Notes: generated by a model not told the origin, from the letters alone. Positions 25,094 through 34,421 are shown, numbered from the stretch's first letter. The stretch is DNA of 64,000 nucleotides from Bacteroidaceae bacterium (GCA_024401275.1 JAKSLJ010000010.1:36808-100807); one strand, 5' to 3'. Translations and numbers: made by a program.

Positions 25094-26353
25094 TTACGCC
25101 TTCATGAAAGTTTCAATGAAATCGCGAAGCTTCAGCAAACCGTATTCGCCGCTGACGCATGCTTCTTCGCTATATTCCTGCACAGAATCAGCTTCGATTT
25201 CCTTGTGCCAGATAATGAACGGCACCGGCTCGTTGACATGTGTGCGAGTCTCACAAGGTGTAGGATGGTCAGGAAGAATGGCTATTGCGACATTCTCGTC
25301 AACCGACATGATGTAGTCGTAGATAGGCTTTACGATGCGGTCGTTGAGATACTCCGTAGCTTTCACCTTCAGCTGCACATCACCGTCATGACCAGCCTCG
25401 TCGGTAGCCTCCACATGAACGAAAACGAAGTCATCGCCATTCTTTAGCGCATCAACTGCTGCCTGTGCCTTGCCCTCGTAGTTTGTGTCGGCAAGTCCGG
25501 TAACACCTTCAACCTCAATAATGTCAAGTCCGGCATAATGGCCAATGCCTTTAATGAGGTCAACGGCCGTTATGACAGAACCTTTCTTTATCTCAGGGAA
25601 CTGAGAGAGGAGAGTATCCATAGAAGGGCGGTATCCCCCACTCCATGGCCAGATGGAGTTCGCCTGAAGCTTTCCTTCAGCTTCGCGCTGCTTGTTGAAC
25701 GGATGGGCTGCAAGGAGTTCCTGAGAACTATGGATAAGCAGATTTATGAGAGTAGCTGTTGCATACGCCTTCATCAAGTCTGCTTTAGAAGCTTTTGTGT
25801 CAGGCTGTACGAGCAAACCTTCCCACTCCTCGTTAGGATGGTCATGAGGAGGGTTGCAGATGATGTTCTTGTTTCCGCCCTTTATTATAAGAAGGTGACG
25901 ATACTGAATGCCCTTGATGAACTTCACATTGAAAGTTTCGCCATCAATAGAATAATCGCCAGCGAGGTTATCGTTGAGATAGTCAATGAGCACGTGGGCA
26001 TCCTCTGTCTGAAGATGACCGCCGTGGTGAGTCATTATCTTGCCGTCCTTGAGCGAAATGATGTTGCAGCGAAGAGCAAGGTCGTCGTTTGCCATTTCAT
26101 AGCCAATGGAAGCTGCCTCAAGAGGACCGCGACCTTCATAGACTGTATTTAGGTCGTAGCCGAGAATGGCTGTGTTAGCCACCTCACTACCAGGAGGAAA
26201 ACCTTCTGGAACAGTCACGAGTCTGCCGGTCTTACCTTCGCGTGCAAGCTGGTCTATGAGCGGAATGTTGGCAGCCTGAAGAGGAGTTAAGGAATTGAGC
26301 GACTCTTGTTTATGATCCGCCATTCCATCTCCTAATATAATAATATGTTTCAT
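25094..26353 (-). CDS. ApgM-like phosphoglycerate mutase, possible homoserine kinase
   Basis: 419 residues, alkaline-phosphatase superfamily. KHIIILGDGMADHK, GSEVANTAILGYD, GRGPLEAASIGYEM, HVEATDEAGHDGD and AILPDHPTPC carry the metal-binding Asp, Ser and His residues of archaeal-type 2,3-bisphosphoglycerate-independent phosphoglycerate mutase. It lies directly after thrA. In Bacteroides an ApgM-like gene next to thrA has been proposed as a functional analogue of homoserine kinase, and no thrB-type kinase is seen here. I favour that role by context, but the sequence alone does not separate the two functions. Confidence 0.85.
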   Translation of the reverse strand: MKHIIILGDGMADHKQESLNSLTPLQAANIPLIDQLAREGKTGRLVTVPEGFPPGSEVANTAILGYDLNTVYEGRGPLEAASIGYEMANDDLALRCNIISLKDGKIMTHHGGHLQTEDAHVLIDYLNDNLAGDYSIDGETFNVKFIKGIQYRHLLIIKGGNKNIICNPPHDHPNEEWEGLLVQPDTKASKADLMKAYATATLINLLIHSSQELLAAHPFNKQREAEGKLQANSIWPWSGGYRPSMDTLLSQFPEIKKGSVITAVDLIKGIGHYAGLDIIEVEGVTGLADTNYEGKAQAAVDALKNGDDFVFVHVEATDEAGHDGDVQLKVKATEYLNDRIVKPIYDYIMSVDENVAIAILPDHPTPCETRTHVNEPVPFIIWHKEIEADSVQEYSEEACVSGEYGLLKLRDFIETFMKA

Positions 26354-26376
26354 CTTTAGTAGCTTTATGTTGGTTT

Positions 26377-26436
26377 GTAGGGCGAAGATTTCTGAGCCGC
26401 CTTATGAGCAAAACGGCTCGGAAATCCTCGCCCTAC
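26377..26436. repeat. Full GTAGGGCGA/GAGCCG palindromic element (between thrA and the apgM-like gene)
   Basis: The 23-bp arms start GTAGGGCGAAGATTT and end GAGCCG; the right arm is the inverted match with two differences. The spacer is 14 bp. A second full copy is at 48061 and a solo arm at 14143. In the thr operon it would form a stable hairpin in the mRNA. Confidence 0.85.
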
Positions 26437-26450
26437 ATTTGGGGAGGGGG

Positions 26451-28901
26451 TCAGACATTCGCAATTGACATGATGTTCGCGAATACGCCGGCTGCTGTTA
26501 CACTGGCACCTGCTCCGTAGCCTTGGATAAGCATTGGATAGTCAAGATATCGCTCTGTGGTAAGAAGCACGATGTTGTTACTGCCTTCCAGTTCGTAGAG
26601 CGGATGATTGCTTGGGATTTCCTTGAGTCCGATGCTCAGTTTACCGTTCTCCATCTTTGCAACGAAACGCTGACGCATGCCCTTTGCAGCGAGTTCCTTA
26701 CGTTTCTCTTCAAACTCAGCATCAAGCTGTGGAAGGTTCTTCCAGAAGTCTTCGAGAGTGCCGTCGAAGTATGACTGTGGTACAAAGAGGTTCTTCTCGA
26801 CGTCAGTCTGCTCAACCTTATAGCCAGCCTCACGAGAAAGGATGATGAGCTTGCGTAGTACATCCATTCCACTGAGGTCGATACGAGGATCCGGCTCTGC
26901 ATAACCTTCTTCTTTTGCAAGACGAACTGTTTCGCTGAAAGGAACAGTTTCGGAGAGAGTGTTGAAGATGTAGTTGAGCGTACCAGAGAGAACTGCCTCA
27001 ATCTTCAGAATCTTATCACCAGAGTTTACAAGGTCATTGATAGTGCCGATGATAGGAAGTCCGGCACCCACATTTGTCTCGAAGCGGAACTTCACGCCGC
27101 GAGCAAGAGCTGTGTCCTTGAGTAGTTTGTAGTTCTCATAGTCGGAAGAAGCTGCAATCTTGTTGCAAGCGATAATGCTGACATTATTCTGAAGCAATGG
27201 AAGATAGATGTCGGCAACTTCCTTCGAAGCTGTACAATCCACGAACACGCTGTTGAAGATGTTCATTTCCAACACCTTGTCACGAAGTGAAGCTATGGTA
27301 GAAGGTTCTGCTGCGTCAAGCTGCTCACGATAATTTGTAAGGTCAAGGCCGTCACGACTGAAGATAGCCTTCTTGCTTGAGGCTATGCCCACGACATTGA
27401 GCTTAAGGCGGCGAGTCTTTTTCAGCTCTTCCTGTTGTGAACGGATCTGCTCAATGAGTTTTCCACCCACATTTCCCACGCCGCAAAGGAACAGGTTGAG
27501 CACATTGTATTCACTCAAGAAAAAAGAGTCGTGGAGCACATTGAGCGACTTACGAAGCAAGTCCCTGTTCACGACGAACGAGATATTTGTCTCGGAAGCA
27601 CCTTGTGCACAAGCAATTACGCTGATACCGGAACGACCAAGAGTGCCAAAGAGCTTACCGGCAATACCTGGAGTATGCTTCATGTTCTCACCAACGATGG
27701 CAACTGTGGCAAGTCCGCGTTCAAGGTGCATTGGGTACATTGCACCAGTTTCAATCTCGTTTGCAAACTCAGCATTAAGAACATCGACGGCAGTCTGTGC
27801 ATCTTCTTCCTTCACACCGATAGAAGTTGAGTTCTCAGAAGAAGCTTGACTTACCATAAACACAGAAATTCCTACATCAGCAAGCGAGGTAAAGATGCGA
27901 CGGTTTACTCCGATGACACCCACCATTGAGAGACCAGTTACAGTAATGAGCGCGGTGTCTGAGATTGAAGAAATACCCTTGATAGGCTTTGCATCTGTTG
28001 TTACATGCTCGCAAATGATGGAACCAGGGTTGCTTGGATTGAATGTATTGAGAACGCGAATAGGAATGTTCTTCACACAAACCGGGTAGATTGTTGGCGG
28101 ATAAACCACCTTTGCGCCGAAGTTACAGAGTTCCGTAGCCTCAACGTATGTGAGTTCGTTTATGGTATATGCTGTAGGGATGACGCGAGGATCGGCAGTA
28201 AGGAAACCATCCACGTCAGTCCATATCTGGAGTTCCTCTGCATCAAGTGCTGCTGCAAGTATGGCTGCTGTATAGTCCGAGCCACCACGACCGAGATTTG
28301 TTGTACGGCCAGTATTGATATCGCGAGAGATAAAGCCGCCGCAGACCGTGATCTTCGGCATTTCAGCAAATGCTTCCTTGATAAGGCGGTTTGTCTCCTC
28401 AGTCACGAGGGTATGCTTACCACCCTTGCCCACTCTGCGCTCTGTGCGGATGAACGAACGCGAATCTTTCCACTGCGCACCCTTGATAAGTGCAGCACAG
28501 ATTTGTGAAGAAAGGCGCTCGCCGTAAGCCACGATGGCATCCTGCGTCTTACCGCTGAGGTCATGTATGAGATAGACTCCGAAAAGTATGCTCTTAAGTT
28601 GTTCAAAGAGTTGGTCAACGGTCTTGAAAAGTTCCTCTCTCTGGGTAGTGTGCGTGATGATTGTGTCTATCATCTGATGATGACGCTCTACCATCTGCTC
28701 AAATTCATGCTTGTAGCTTTCGTCGCCCTTGAGAGCAAGTTGCGAAATCTTGAGAAGCTGGTCAGTAACGCCGCCGAGGGCTGACACTACTACGATAACT
28801 GGTTGTCCACTCTGTTTAGCCTCTTTTTCTACAATGCGCTTGAGGCTCTGAATGCTGCGCACGGAACCAACACTTGTTCCGCCAAATTTTAATACTTTCA
28901 T
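26451..28901 (-). CDS. thrA: Bifunctional aspartokinase/homoserine dehydrogenase
   Basis: 816 residues. The N-terminal aspartokinase domain (about 1-290) opens with MKVLKFGGTSVGS, with GRGGSDYTAAILAAAL and WTDVDGFLTADPR. ACT-type regulatory segments occupy about 310-455. The C-terminal homoserine dehydrogenase (about 465-816) has the NAD(P)-binding GVGNVGGKLIEQI and the catalytic region VLSGTLNYIFN. It catalyses the first and third steps from aspartate to threonine and methionine. It heads a leftward operon with the apgM-like gene. Its promoter is at 28997. Confidence 0.96.
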   Translation of the reverse strand: MKVLKFGGTSVGSVRSIQSLKRIVEKEAKQSGQPVIVVVSALGGVTDQLLKISQLALKGDESYKHEFEQMVERHHQMIDTIITHTTQREELFKTVDQLFEQLKSILFGVYLIHDLSGKTQDAIVAYGERLSSQICAALIKGAQWKDSRSFIRTERRVGKGGKHTLVTEETNRLIKEAFAEMPKITVCGGFISRDINTGRTTNLGRGGSDYTAAILAAALDAEELQIWTDVDGFLTADPRVIPTAYTINELTYVEATELCNFGAKVVYPPTIYPVCVKNIPIRVLNTFNPSNPGSIICEHVTTDAKPIKGISSISDTALITVTGLSMVGVIGVNRRIFTSLADVGISVFMVSQASSENSTSIGVKEEDAQTAVDVLNAEFANEIETGAMYPMHLERGLATVAIVGENMKHTPGIAGKLFGTLGRSGISVIACAQGASETNISFVVNRDLLRKSLNVLHDSFFLSEYNVLNLFLCGVGNVGGKLIEQIRSQQEELKKTRRLKLNVVGIASSKKAIFSRDGLDLTNYREQLDAAEPSTIASLRDKVLEMNIFNSVFVDCTASKEVADIYLPLLQNNVSIIACNKIAASSDYENYKLLKDTALARGVKFRFETNVGAGLPIIGTINDLVNSGDKILKIEAVLSGTLNYIFNTLSETVPFSETVRLAKEEGYAEPDPRIDLSGMDVLRKLIILSREAGYKVEQTDVEKNLFVPQSYFDGTLEDFWKNLPQLDAEFEEKRKELAAKGMRQRFVAKMENGKLSIGLKEIPSNHPLYELEGSNNIVLLTTERYLDYPMLIQGYGAGASVTAAGVFANIMSIANV

Positions 28902-28996
28902 TTTATTACGCGTGCCCTGCGAGGGCCAATATTACATGGTCTGCCCAAACACAAAATGGGTTTTACGCCATGGAGTTAATATTATTGTATTCAGGC

Positions 28997-29005
28997 GCAA
29001 AGATA
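28997..29005 (-). promoter_or_regulatory. thrA promoter, -7 element TATCTTTGC
   Basis: Exact TAnnTTTGC match on the minus strand, 95 bp upstream of thrA. The leader between them contains the short hairpin GCCCTCGCAGGGC but no leader peptide rich in Thr or Ile codons that I could find. Confidence 0.65.
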
Positions 29006-29101
29006 CGAACATTTATGCTTATCTTCTTTATCATTTGCCTTTTTATGTTCTGCAAACTATTTATAGTCAAGATATTTTTTGCAGAAACGAAAATAAAATT
29101 G

Positions 29102-29110
29102 TAACTTTGC
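29102..29110 (+). promoter_or_regulatory. GH97 gene promoter, -7 element TAACTTTGC
   Basis: Exact TAnnTTTGC match, 81 bp before the GH97 start. The leader is A-rich with AAAACAAAAAGC-like words. Confidence 0.65.
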
Positions 29111-29191
29111 CGCCAAATTGAAAACTTTGACCGAAAAATAAAACAAAAAGCAAATAACTAAAAACAAAAAACAAAAGCCCCAAAAACCAAA

Positions 29192-31192
29192 ATGAAACTA
29201 ACCTTACTTTTTTTAACTACCCTACTTCCTCTTTCCCTTACTGCGAAAGACTGGAGAGTTTCTTCTCCAAACAAGCAGCTTACTGTAACGGTAACTGCCG
29301 AAAAAGCTCTCTCATGGCAGATTAACCACGGCGAGACTGCCGTTCTTGCACCGTCAGAAATTGCGTTGAATCTCGGCAACGATGGTGTGCTAGGCGCTAA
29401 TGCGAAGGTGAAGAATGCAACCACCAAGACCTTCAGCGAGACCATCCGCCCAGTTGTTTACAAGAAAGCAACGGTTGAGAACAACTACACTCAGCTTATG
29501 CTCAACTGCTCTGGTGGCTACAAGGTGGAGTTCCGCGTCTATGACGATGCGGCTGCCTACCGCTTCATTACAGAAAAGAAAGGCAAAATCAAGGTTACTG
29601 ACGAAACGGCAGAGTTCAATTTCCCTGCCGACTACAAGGCGTTCATTCCTTACATCAACGACAACCGCGGCGGTTACAAATACAGCTACTCTTTCGAGAG
29701 CTACTACGACGAGAAGCCCCTCTCGCAGATGTATGCCGATTCACTCGCCATCACTCCGCTTCTCGTGGATATTGACGGCGGAAAGAAAGCTGCCATTATG
29801 GAAGCCGACCTCGACGATTACGCGGGAATGTTCCTCGTAAAAGGCGATAAGCCAAACTCACTGAAGGCAGCATTCGCACCACTCCCACTCGAAGGCGACT
29901 GGGGCGGATGGATGGAGATGAACTACATCCCGTCAAAGTGCGCCGACTACATTGCCGAAACCGATGGCAAGAGAGCCTTCCCTTGGCGTGCTGTCATAGT
30001 AAGTACAGACGATAGCCAACTGCTCTCATGCGACCTTTCCGTACGATTGGGCAAGAAGTCGCAACTCGCTGATACATCATGGATTAAGCCGGGCAAGGTG
30101 GCTTGGGACTGGTGGAACACGACAAACATCACCGGAGTCGATTTCAAGGCTGGCATGAACACAGACACCTACAAGCACTTCATTGACTTCGCTGCAGAAA
30201 ACCATCTGGAGTACATCATCATTGACTGCGGATGGAGCGGAAGCCGCAACGATTGGAAAGGCAGCACTCTGATGCACTGCATTCCGGAAATAAACCTTGA
30301 GGAAGTAATCAACCACGGCAACAAGAAGGGGGTCGGCGTGATTCTTTGGGCAAGCTGGGCTCTCTGCGACAAGGAGCATGCTACAGCATTCCCTCACTAC
30401 GCCAAGATGGGCGTGAAGGGCTTCAAGGTGGACTTCCTTGATGCTGACGACCAGAAGATGATTCAGTCAATGAAGAAGATCGTGCAAACTGCTGCCGACA
30501 ACCACTTGCTCATCGACCTCCACGGCATGAAACCTACCGGACTGCAGTATGCTTACCCTAACATCGTGAACTTCGAGGGCGTGAAGGGCTTGGAGAACTG
30601 CAAATGGGCTGGCATGGACGGAGACAAGTCTAGCGAGGACTTCCTTCGCTATGACGTTACGATACCATTTATCCGTACTCTCTGCGGACCTATGGACTAC
30701 ACTCCGGGCGCAATGACCAATGCTCAGCGAAATATGTTCCGTCCAATAAACGATCACCCTATGAGCCAGGGAACACGAGTTCACCAAATGGCAATGTACA
30801 CTCTTTACGATGCTCCGCTGCAGATGCTTTCAGACTCTCCTACAGCTTACCGCAAGAACCAGAAGTGCACTGATTTCATCGCTGCTGTTCCGACAGTCTT
30901 CGACGAGACCATTACTATGGACAGCAAGGTTGGCGAATATGTTGCACTGGCACGCCGCAAGGGCAGCGACTGGTGGGTAGGCGCCATGACCAATTGGGAT
31001 GCTCGCTCAATAGAAATCCCGCTCTCGTTCCTCCCTGAAGGAAAGGAGTTCACAATCGAGATCTTCCAGGACGGCATCAACGCGGACACCGAAGCTACCG
31101 ACTACAAGCGCGTAGTGAAGAAGGTTAATTCTGCAACAGTACTCAAAGCCGACCTCGCACCGGGTGGCGGTTGGACTGCAAGAATAAAGTAA
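29192..31192 (+). CDS. GH97 glycoside hydrolase, probable retaining alpha-galactosidase
   Basis: 666 residues with a signal peptide (MKLTLLFLTTLLPLSLTA). The N-terminal beta-sandwich (20-270) has AAYRFITEKKGKIKV. The TIM barrel (about 280-560) has KVAWDWWNTTNITGVDFKAG, EYIIIDCGWSG and GFKVDFLDADDQ, followed by LIDLHGMKPTG. GH97 splits into inverting SusB-type alpha-glucosidases, where a glutamate is the base, and retaining enzymes that use an aspartate at the KVDF site. Asp414 of KVDFLD fits the retaining type, several of which are alpha-galactosidases. Specificity remains inferred. It converges on the GH115 gene. Confidence 0.88.
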   Translation: MKLTLLFLTTLLPLSLTAKDWRVSSPNKQLTVTVTAEKALSWQINHGETAVLAPSEIALNLGNDGVLGANAKVKNATTKTFSETIRPVVYKKATVENNYTQLMLNCSGGYKVEFRVYDDAAAYRFITEKKGKIKVTDETAEFNFPADYKAFIPYINDNRGGYKYSYSFESYYDEKPLSQMYADSLAITPLLVDIDGGKKAAIMEADLDDYAGMFLVKGDKPNSLKAAFAPLPLEGDWGGWMEMNYIPSKCADYIAETDGKRAFPWRAVIVSTDDSQLLSCDLSVRLGKKSQLADTSWIKPGKVAWDWWNTTNITGVDFKAGMNTDTYKHFIDFAAENHLEYIIIDCGWSGSRNDWKGSTLMHCIPEINLEEVINHGNKKGVGVILWASWALCDKEHATAFPHYAKMGVKGFKVDFLDADDQKMIQSMKKIVQTAADNHLLIDLHGMKPTGLQYAYPNIVNFEGVKGLENCKWAGMDGDKSSEDFLRYDVTIPFIRTLCGPMDYTPGAMTNAQRNMFRPINDHPMSQGTRVHQMAMYTLYDAPLQMLSDSPTAYRKNQKCTDFIAAVPTVFDETITMDSKVGEYVALARRKGSDWWVGAMTNWDARSIEIPLSFLPEGKEFTIEIFQDGINADTEATDYKRVVKKVNSATVLKADLAPGGGWTARIK

Positions 31193-31206
31193 CAACGAAA
31201 ACAACA

Positions 31207-31243
31207 AAAATCTCCTTCCCCATGCGTTGTGGAAGGAGATTTT
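31207..31243. terminator. Bidirectional terminator between GH97 and GH115
   Basis: A 13-bp perfect stem, AAAATCTCCTTCC/GGAAGGAGATTTT, with an 11-nt loop. T-rich ends on both strands suit termination of both convergent genes. Confidence 0.8.
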
Positions 31244-31255
31244 GTTATTTAGGCT

Positions 31256-31343
31256 CCGATTCGATTCGGATTAAATTCCGATTCGGATTAATTTCAATTC
31301 TGAATAAATTTCGGTTCGTTTTTCACTCCGATTCAGTTTTATT
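31256..31343. repeat. 22-bp-period array of CCGATT words
   Basis: Four consecutive 22-bp units starting at 31256, 31278, 31300 and 31322 share a CnGATT-like start and a run of A/T at the end. The wording GATTCGGATTAA is repeated with drift. It overlaps the last codon of the GH115 gene. Confidence 0.6.
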
Positions 31344-33900
31344 TGCGCTTTGATTCTGTTCCGAAGAGGAACTGATTCTCGTAGCCACCGTAGTCAACAA
31401 CGATCTTCTCGAATACGATTGCAGGGTCGAGCGGAGTAATTGTTACAGTGTGCATGCTGTCGGAAGTCTTGCTGACTGCCATTGGCACGACGCTCTCTAC
31501 AACGCGACGAGCTACTGTAGGATAATAGATTGAGTAGCAGTTCTCTGGTTTCTCGTTGAGGTTGCCGTTGAAATTAACTTCCACAGCCTTGCCGCCATCG
31601 AGAGAAACAGCGTACTTATGACCTTCAGGATTCTTGAATGCGAGTGTTGACTTTACAACGACGTGAATCTTTACATTCTCGGCATCCTTTGGAAGTTCAA
31701 GCTTGTAAGAAAGTGAAGCGCCGTTAGGATCTTCTGTATATGGGCGGAGAGAGATGCCAGAGAGCGTTCTTCCCATGTAAGGAATAACCTCCCACTGAGT
31801 GCCTTCGCCACTATTTGCTGCGAAATAGTGCTCAGCCTCGATGCTGGTGTAGCCGCGCTTATCGAGAGCGAAAACAGAAGATGCAGAAGCTTTGTCGCTT
31901 GTAAGACGGAATACCTCAGGGAGCTTGTCTGCAGGGAAGTTGTCGTTCCACTGAGTGTAGCCGATGTGCTTCTGGATCATCATGCCGTTCCACTTGCCGC
32001 CAGCAATGTTCTCGTTGAAGTCCTTCTGAAGCTCAGCGTCGCGAGCAAAAGCCTTCTCAGTCTTTTCTGCCCATTCGTTGCAAGTGATGTCGCCCTCCTT
32101 GTAGAGCTTGTGGTTCATAGCCTGAGAGTAGTACATGTCGTAGATGTTTGCCATAGACTGCACTGGATAGAGAAGGAGCTGCTTGTAAGCGTCGCGAGCC
32201 TCCGCTGGAATGCGAGCATACTGACGGAGAGCTTCTGCCTCAAGAACGATGTATTCGTCGCGAACCTGCTTCCATTCGCCAGACTCAAGGTTGTATGTGT
32301 TGCGATCGAGCATCTCTGCTGTTGAGCGACCGTTGTACTTGCTATAGAGATTGAGAATGCGAGCTGCCTCCTTTGCCTCTGCTTCACCGAATGCCTGCTT
32401 GCAGAAGTCGTAAGGGTGAGTCATGAGCTTCTCCGGATTATCGTATTTCTTAGGATTCCAAGCGAGATTGAGGAAGAGCGTGATAGGATATTCCATTGGC
32501 TTGAGGTCGCCCACATTGAGCACCCAAAGTTTGTCAACTCCGTAGTCGTAAGTGAGAGTCATCTGCTCCCAGAGGTTCTGGATTGGAGTAACATTAGCCC
32601 ACTTTGAGTTGCGAGGAGCACCAACATAGTCAACATGGTAATACATACCGAAGCCGCCCTTGCGCTTTGCGAGTTCCTCCTTTGTAGGGAGTTTGCGGAC
32701 ATCACCCCAGTTGTCGTCAGAGAGAAGGATTGTAACATCCTCTGGCACCTTCAGTCCCATCTCGTAATACTTCTGCACCTCCTTGTAGAGAGCCCACACC
32801 TGAGGGCGCTTTTCAGCTGGCTTACCAGTCTGCTCCTTGATGATGCGGCGCTGAGCTGCAATGACATTCTCGAGTTGCTTCATGATGAGCTCGTCCTGAG
32901 AAACATACTCGTCGTCGTGGCCTTCCTTGCCACCGAGAGGAGCATCGCCATCACCACGCATACCGATAGTGATAAGGTCTTCGTTGTTCTTTGAGCGAGC
33001 TATACCTTCGGTGAAGAACTTGTCGAGAACCTTAGGGTTTGTATTGTAGTCCCAAGCGCCATATTCGCCACGCTTGCGAGCCCACTCCTGGTGGTTTCGC
33101 GCCATTGGTTCGTGGTGTGAAGTTCCCATTATTATGCCCATCTCGTCAGCTGTCTTGCTATTCTCTGGATCGTCTGCATAGAAAGCCCAGCCCCACATTG
33201 CAGGCCACATGAAGTTGCCGCGAAGACGGAGAATGAGTTCAAAGCAACGAGCATAGAAACGGTGGTCGCCATATTCTGTGCCGTAAGTATTCTTCACCCA
33301 TGTTGTGAGACAAGGAGCCTCGTCATTGAGGAAGATACCACGGTAGCGGACAGCAGGCTCGCCAGCAGTGTAAGTGCCCTTTACGATAGAAATGTTCTGT
33401 GCCTTTTCTACAGGAACATCTGCCCAGTCGTACCAAGGCGAAACGCCTATCTGCTCGGAGATTTCGTAGATGCCGTAGATGGCACCGCGTTTGTCGGAAC
33501 CGACGATGACGAGAGCGTTGTCGGAATGTACGAAAGTCATGACATATTGCTCCACCTTGCCCTTCAGTTCCTTTACGGAAATCTTCTTCTGCTTGACAAG
33601 TTCCTTGATAATCGGGCTTTCCATCGTGCCCACGATGATGCGTGGCTCGCCGCCATTAGCGTTCTTCACATCAGCCTTTGTGCCACAGACTCTCTTGAAG
33701 TCTTCAGCGAGATTGTTGGCTGCAATCTGCACGCCCTTGTCTTCGTTGGCATCAATGACGATTGACAGTGGTTTGCCGTTGTCAATGAGAGTGAAACGGG
33801 CTGGCGAGAGTTCCTTGTAAGTGATACCCTCATGATCCTTGGCAGAAACGGAAGTCAAGCCAAGGAAAATGGTTAGTAACGATAAAATAAGTTTTTTCAT
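31339..33900 (-). CDS. GH115 xylan alpha-1,2-glucuronidase, secreted
   Basis: 853 residues with a signal peptide (MKKLILSLLTIFLGLTSVSA). The protein has the N-terminal domain (RIIVGTMESPIIKELVKQ), the YGIYEISEQIGVSPWYDWAD segment, and the barrel motifs RYRGIFLNDEAP, LILRLRGNFMWPAMWGWAF, GIIMGTSHHEPMARN and IGMRGDGDAPLG that define GH115. C-terminal beta domains follow (about 660-853). The enzyme removes 4-O-methyl-glucuronic acid side chains from xylan, at internal and terminal positions. The export signal places it outside the cytoplasm. Confidence 0.94.
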   Translation of the reverse strand: MKKLILSLLTIFLGLTSVSAKDHEGITYKELSPARFTLIDNGKPLSIVIDANEDKGVQIAANNLAEDFKRVCGTKADVKNANGGEPRIIVGTMESPIIKELVKQKKISVKELKGKVEQYVMTFVHSDNALVIVGSDKRGAIYGIYEISEQIGVSPWYDWADVPVEKAQNISIVKGTYTAGEPAVRYRGIFLNDEAPCLTTWVKNTYGTEYGDHRFYARCFELILRLRGNFMWPAMWGWAFYADDPENSKTADEMGIIMGTSHHEPMARNHQEWARKRGEYGAWDYNTNPKVLDKFFTEGIARSKNNEDLITIGMRGDGDAPLGGKEGHDDEYVSQDELIMKQLENVIAAQRRIIKEQTGKPAEKRPQVWALYKEVQKYYEMGLKVPEDVTILLSDDNWGDVRKLPTKEELAKRKGGFGMYYHVDYVGAPRNSKWANVTPIQNLWEQMTLTYDYGVDKLWVLNVGDLKPMEYPITLFLNLAWNPKKYDNPEKLMTHPYDFCKQAFGEAEAKEAARILNLYSKYNGRSTAEMLDRNTYNLESGEWKQVRDEYIVLEAEALRQYARIPAEARDAYKQLLLYPVQSMANIYDMYYSQAMNHKLYKEGDITCNEWAEKTEKAFARDAELQKDFNENIAGGKWNGMMIQKHIGYTQWNDNFPADKLPEVFRLTSDKASASSVFALDKRGYTSIEAEHYFAANSGEGTQWEVIPYMGRTLSGISLRPYTEDPNGASLSYKLELPKDAENVKIHVVVKSTLAFKNPEGHKYAVSLDGGKAVEVNFNGNLNEKPENCYSIYYPTVARRVVESVVPMAVSKTSDSMHTVTITPLDPAIVFEKIVVDYGGYENQFLFGTESKRK

Positions 33901-33930
33901 TGGGTTATATTTAGTTTGTTTTTTTCGGGC

Positions 33931-33939
33931 ACAAAGTTA
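33931..33939 (-). promoter_or_regulatory. GH115 gene promoter, -7 element TAACTTTGT
   Basis: Near-consensus TAnnTTTG on the minus strand, 30 bp upstream of the GH115 start. Confidence 0.55.
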
Positions 33940-34087
33940 ACAATTTTCCGCTAAAAAACAAACTCTTGCGCACATTATTGTTGAATTTTCCGCCTAAATA
34001 CTTTATAAATAGCATAAAAACATCAAGGAAATAAACACCGAGCGAGAAAAACACAAGCAGATTTCCCTTAACTAATTAAAAATTTTG

Positions 34088-34096
34088 TATTTTTGC
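34088..34096 (+). promoter_or_regulatory. -7 promoter element TATTTTTGC
   Basis: Exact TAnnTTTGC match, 41 bp before the small gene at 34138. Confidence 0.55.
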
Positions 34097-34137
34097 ACTC
34101 GCTTATAATCCTATCAAACTAACAACAGCTTACCTAA

Positions 34138-34380
34138 ATGAGCAACCGACTCAGCAAAGACGAAAAGCGCCATGTACTGAAGAAGTTCAACAGCTTCATG
34201 CGCGTGACAAGGCACTACAAGAAAGCTTGTGGCAGCGATGCAGAATTTGACATGGAAATACGACGCTATTTCTATGACAATTTCCATGGCTTTGAGCGCC
34301 ATTGGCTGCGTCATCATTGTCCGATACTCAAGCGCATAAAACTCCTTTTCATGGGAGTGAACATCAGCAAACTTCACTAA
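34138..34380 (+). CDS. Small basic protein of unknown function
   Basis: 80 residues, starting MSNRLSKDEKRHVLKKFNSF. It is rich in Lys, Arg and His and has a predicted all-helical layout with a WLRHHCPILKR segment. No known family is recognised. A promoter element precedes it and a strong terminator follows 12 bp after the stop codon, which supports it as a real, independently transcribed gene. A nucleic-acid-binding role would fit the charge, but this is inference. Confidence 0.6.
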   Translation: MSNRLSKDEKRHVLKKFNSFMRVTRHYKKACGSDAEFDMEIRRYFYDNFHGFERHWLRHHCPILKRIKLLFMGVNISKLH

Positions 34381-34392
34381 ATCAGATAGCGG

Positions 34393-34421
34393 CTGGCAAA
34401 GTTATTTTGCCAGTCTTTTTT
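34393..34421 (+). terminator. Rho-independent terminator after the small basic protein gene
   Basis: CTGGCAAA pairs with TTTGCCAG around a short loop and is followed by TCTTTTTT. Confidence 0.85.

Noticed and set aside
28906-28990. Threonine attenuator leader upstream of thrA
   Set aside because: A small GCCCT/AGGGC hairpin exists, but no leader peptide with Thr/Ile codon runs and no terminator/antiterminator pair was found.
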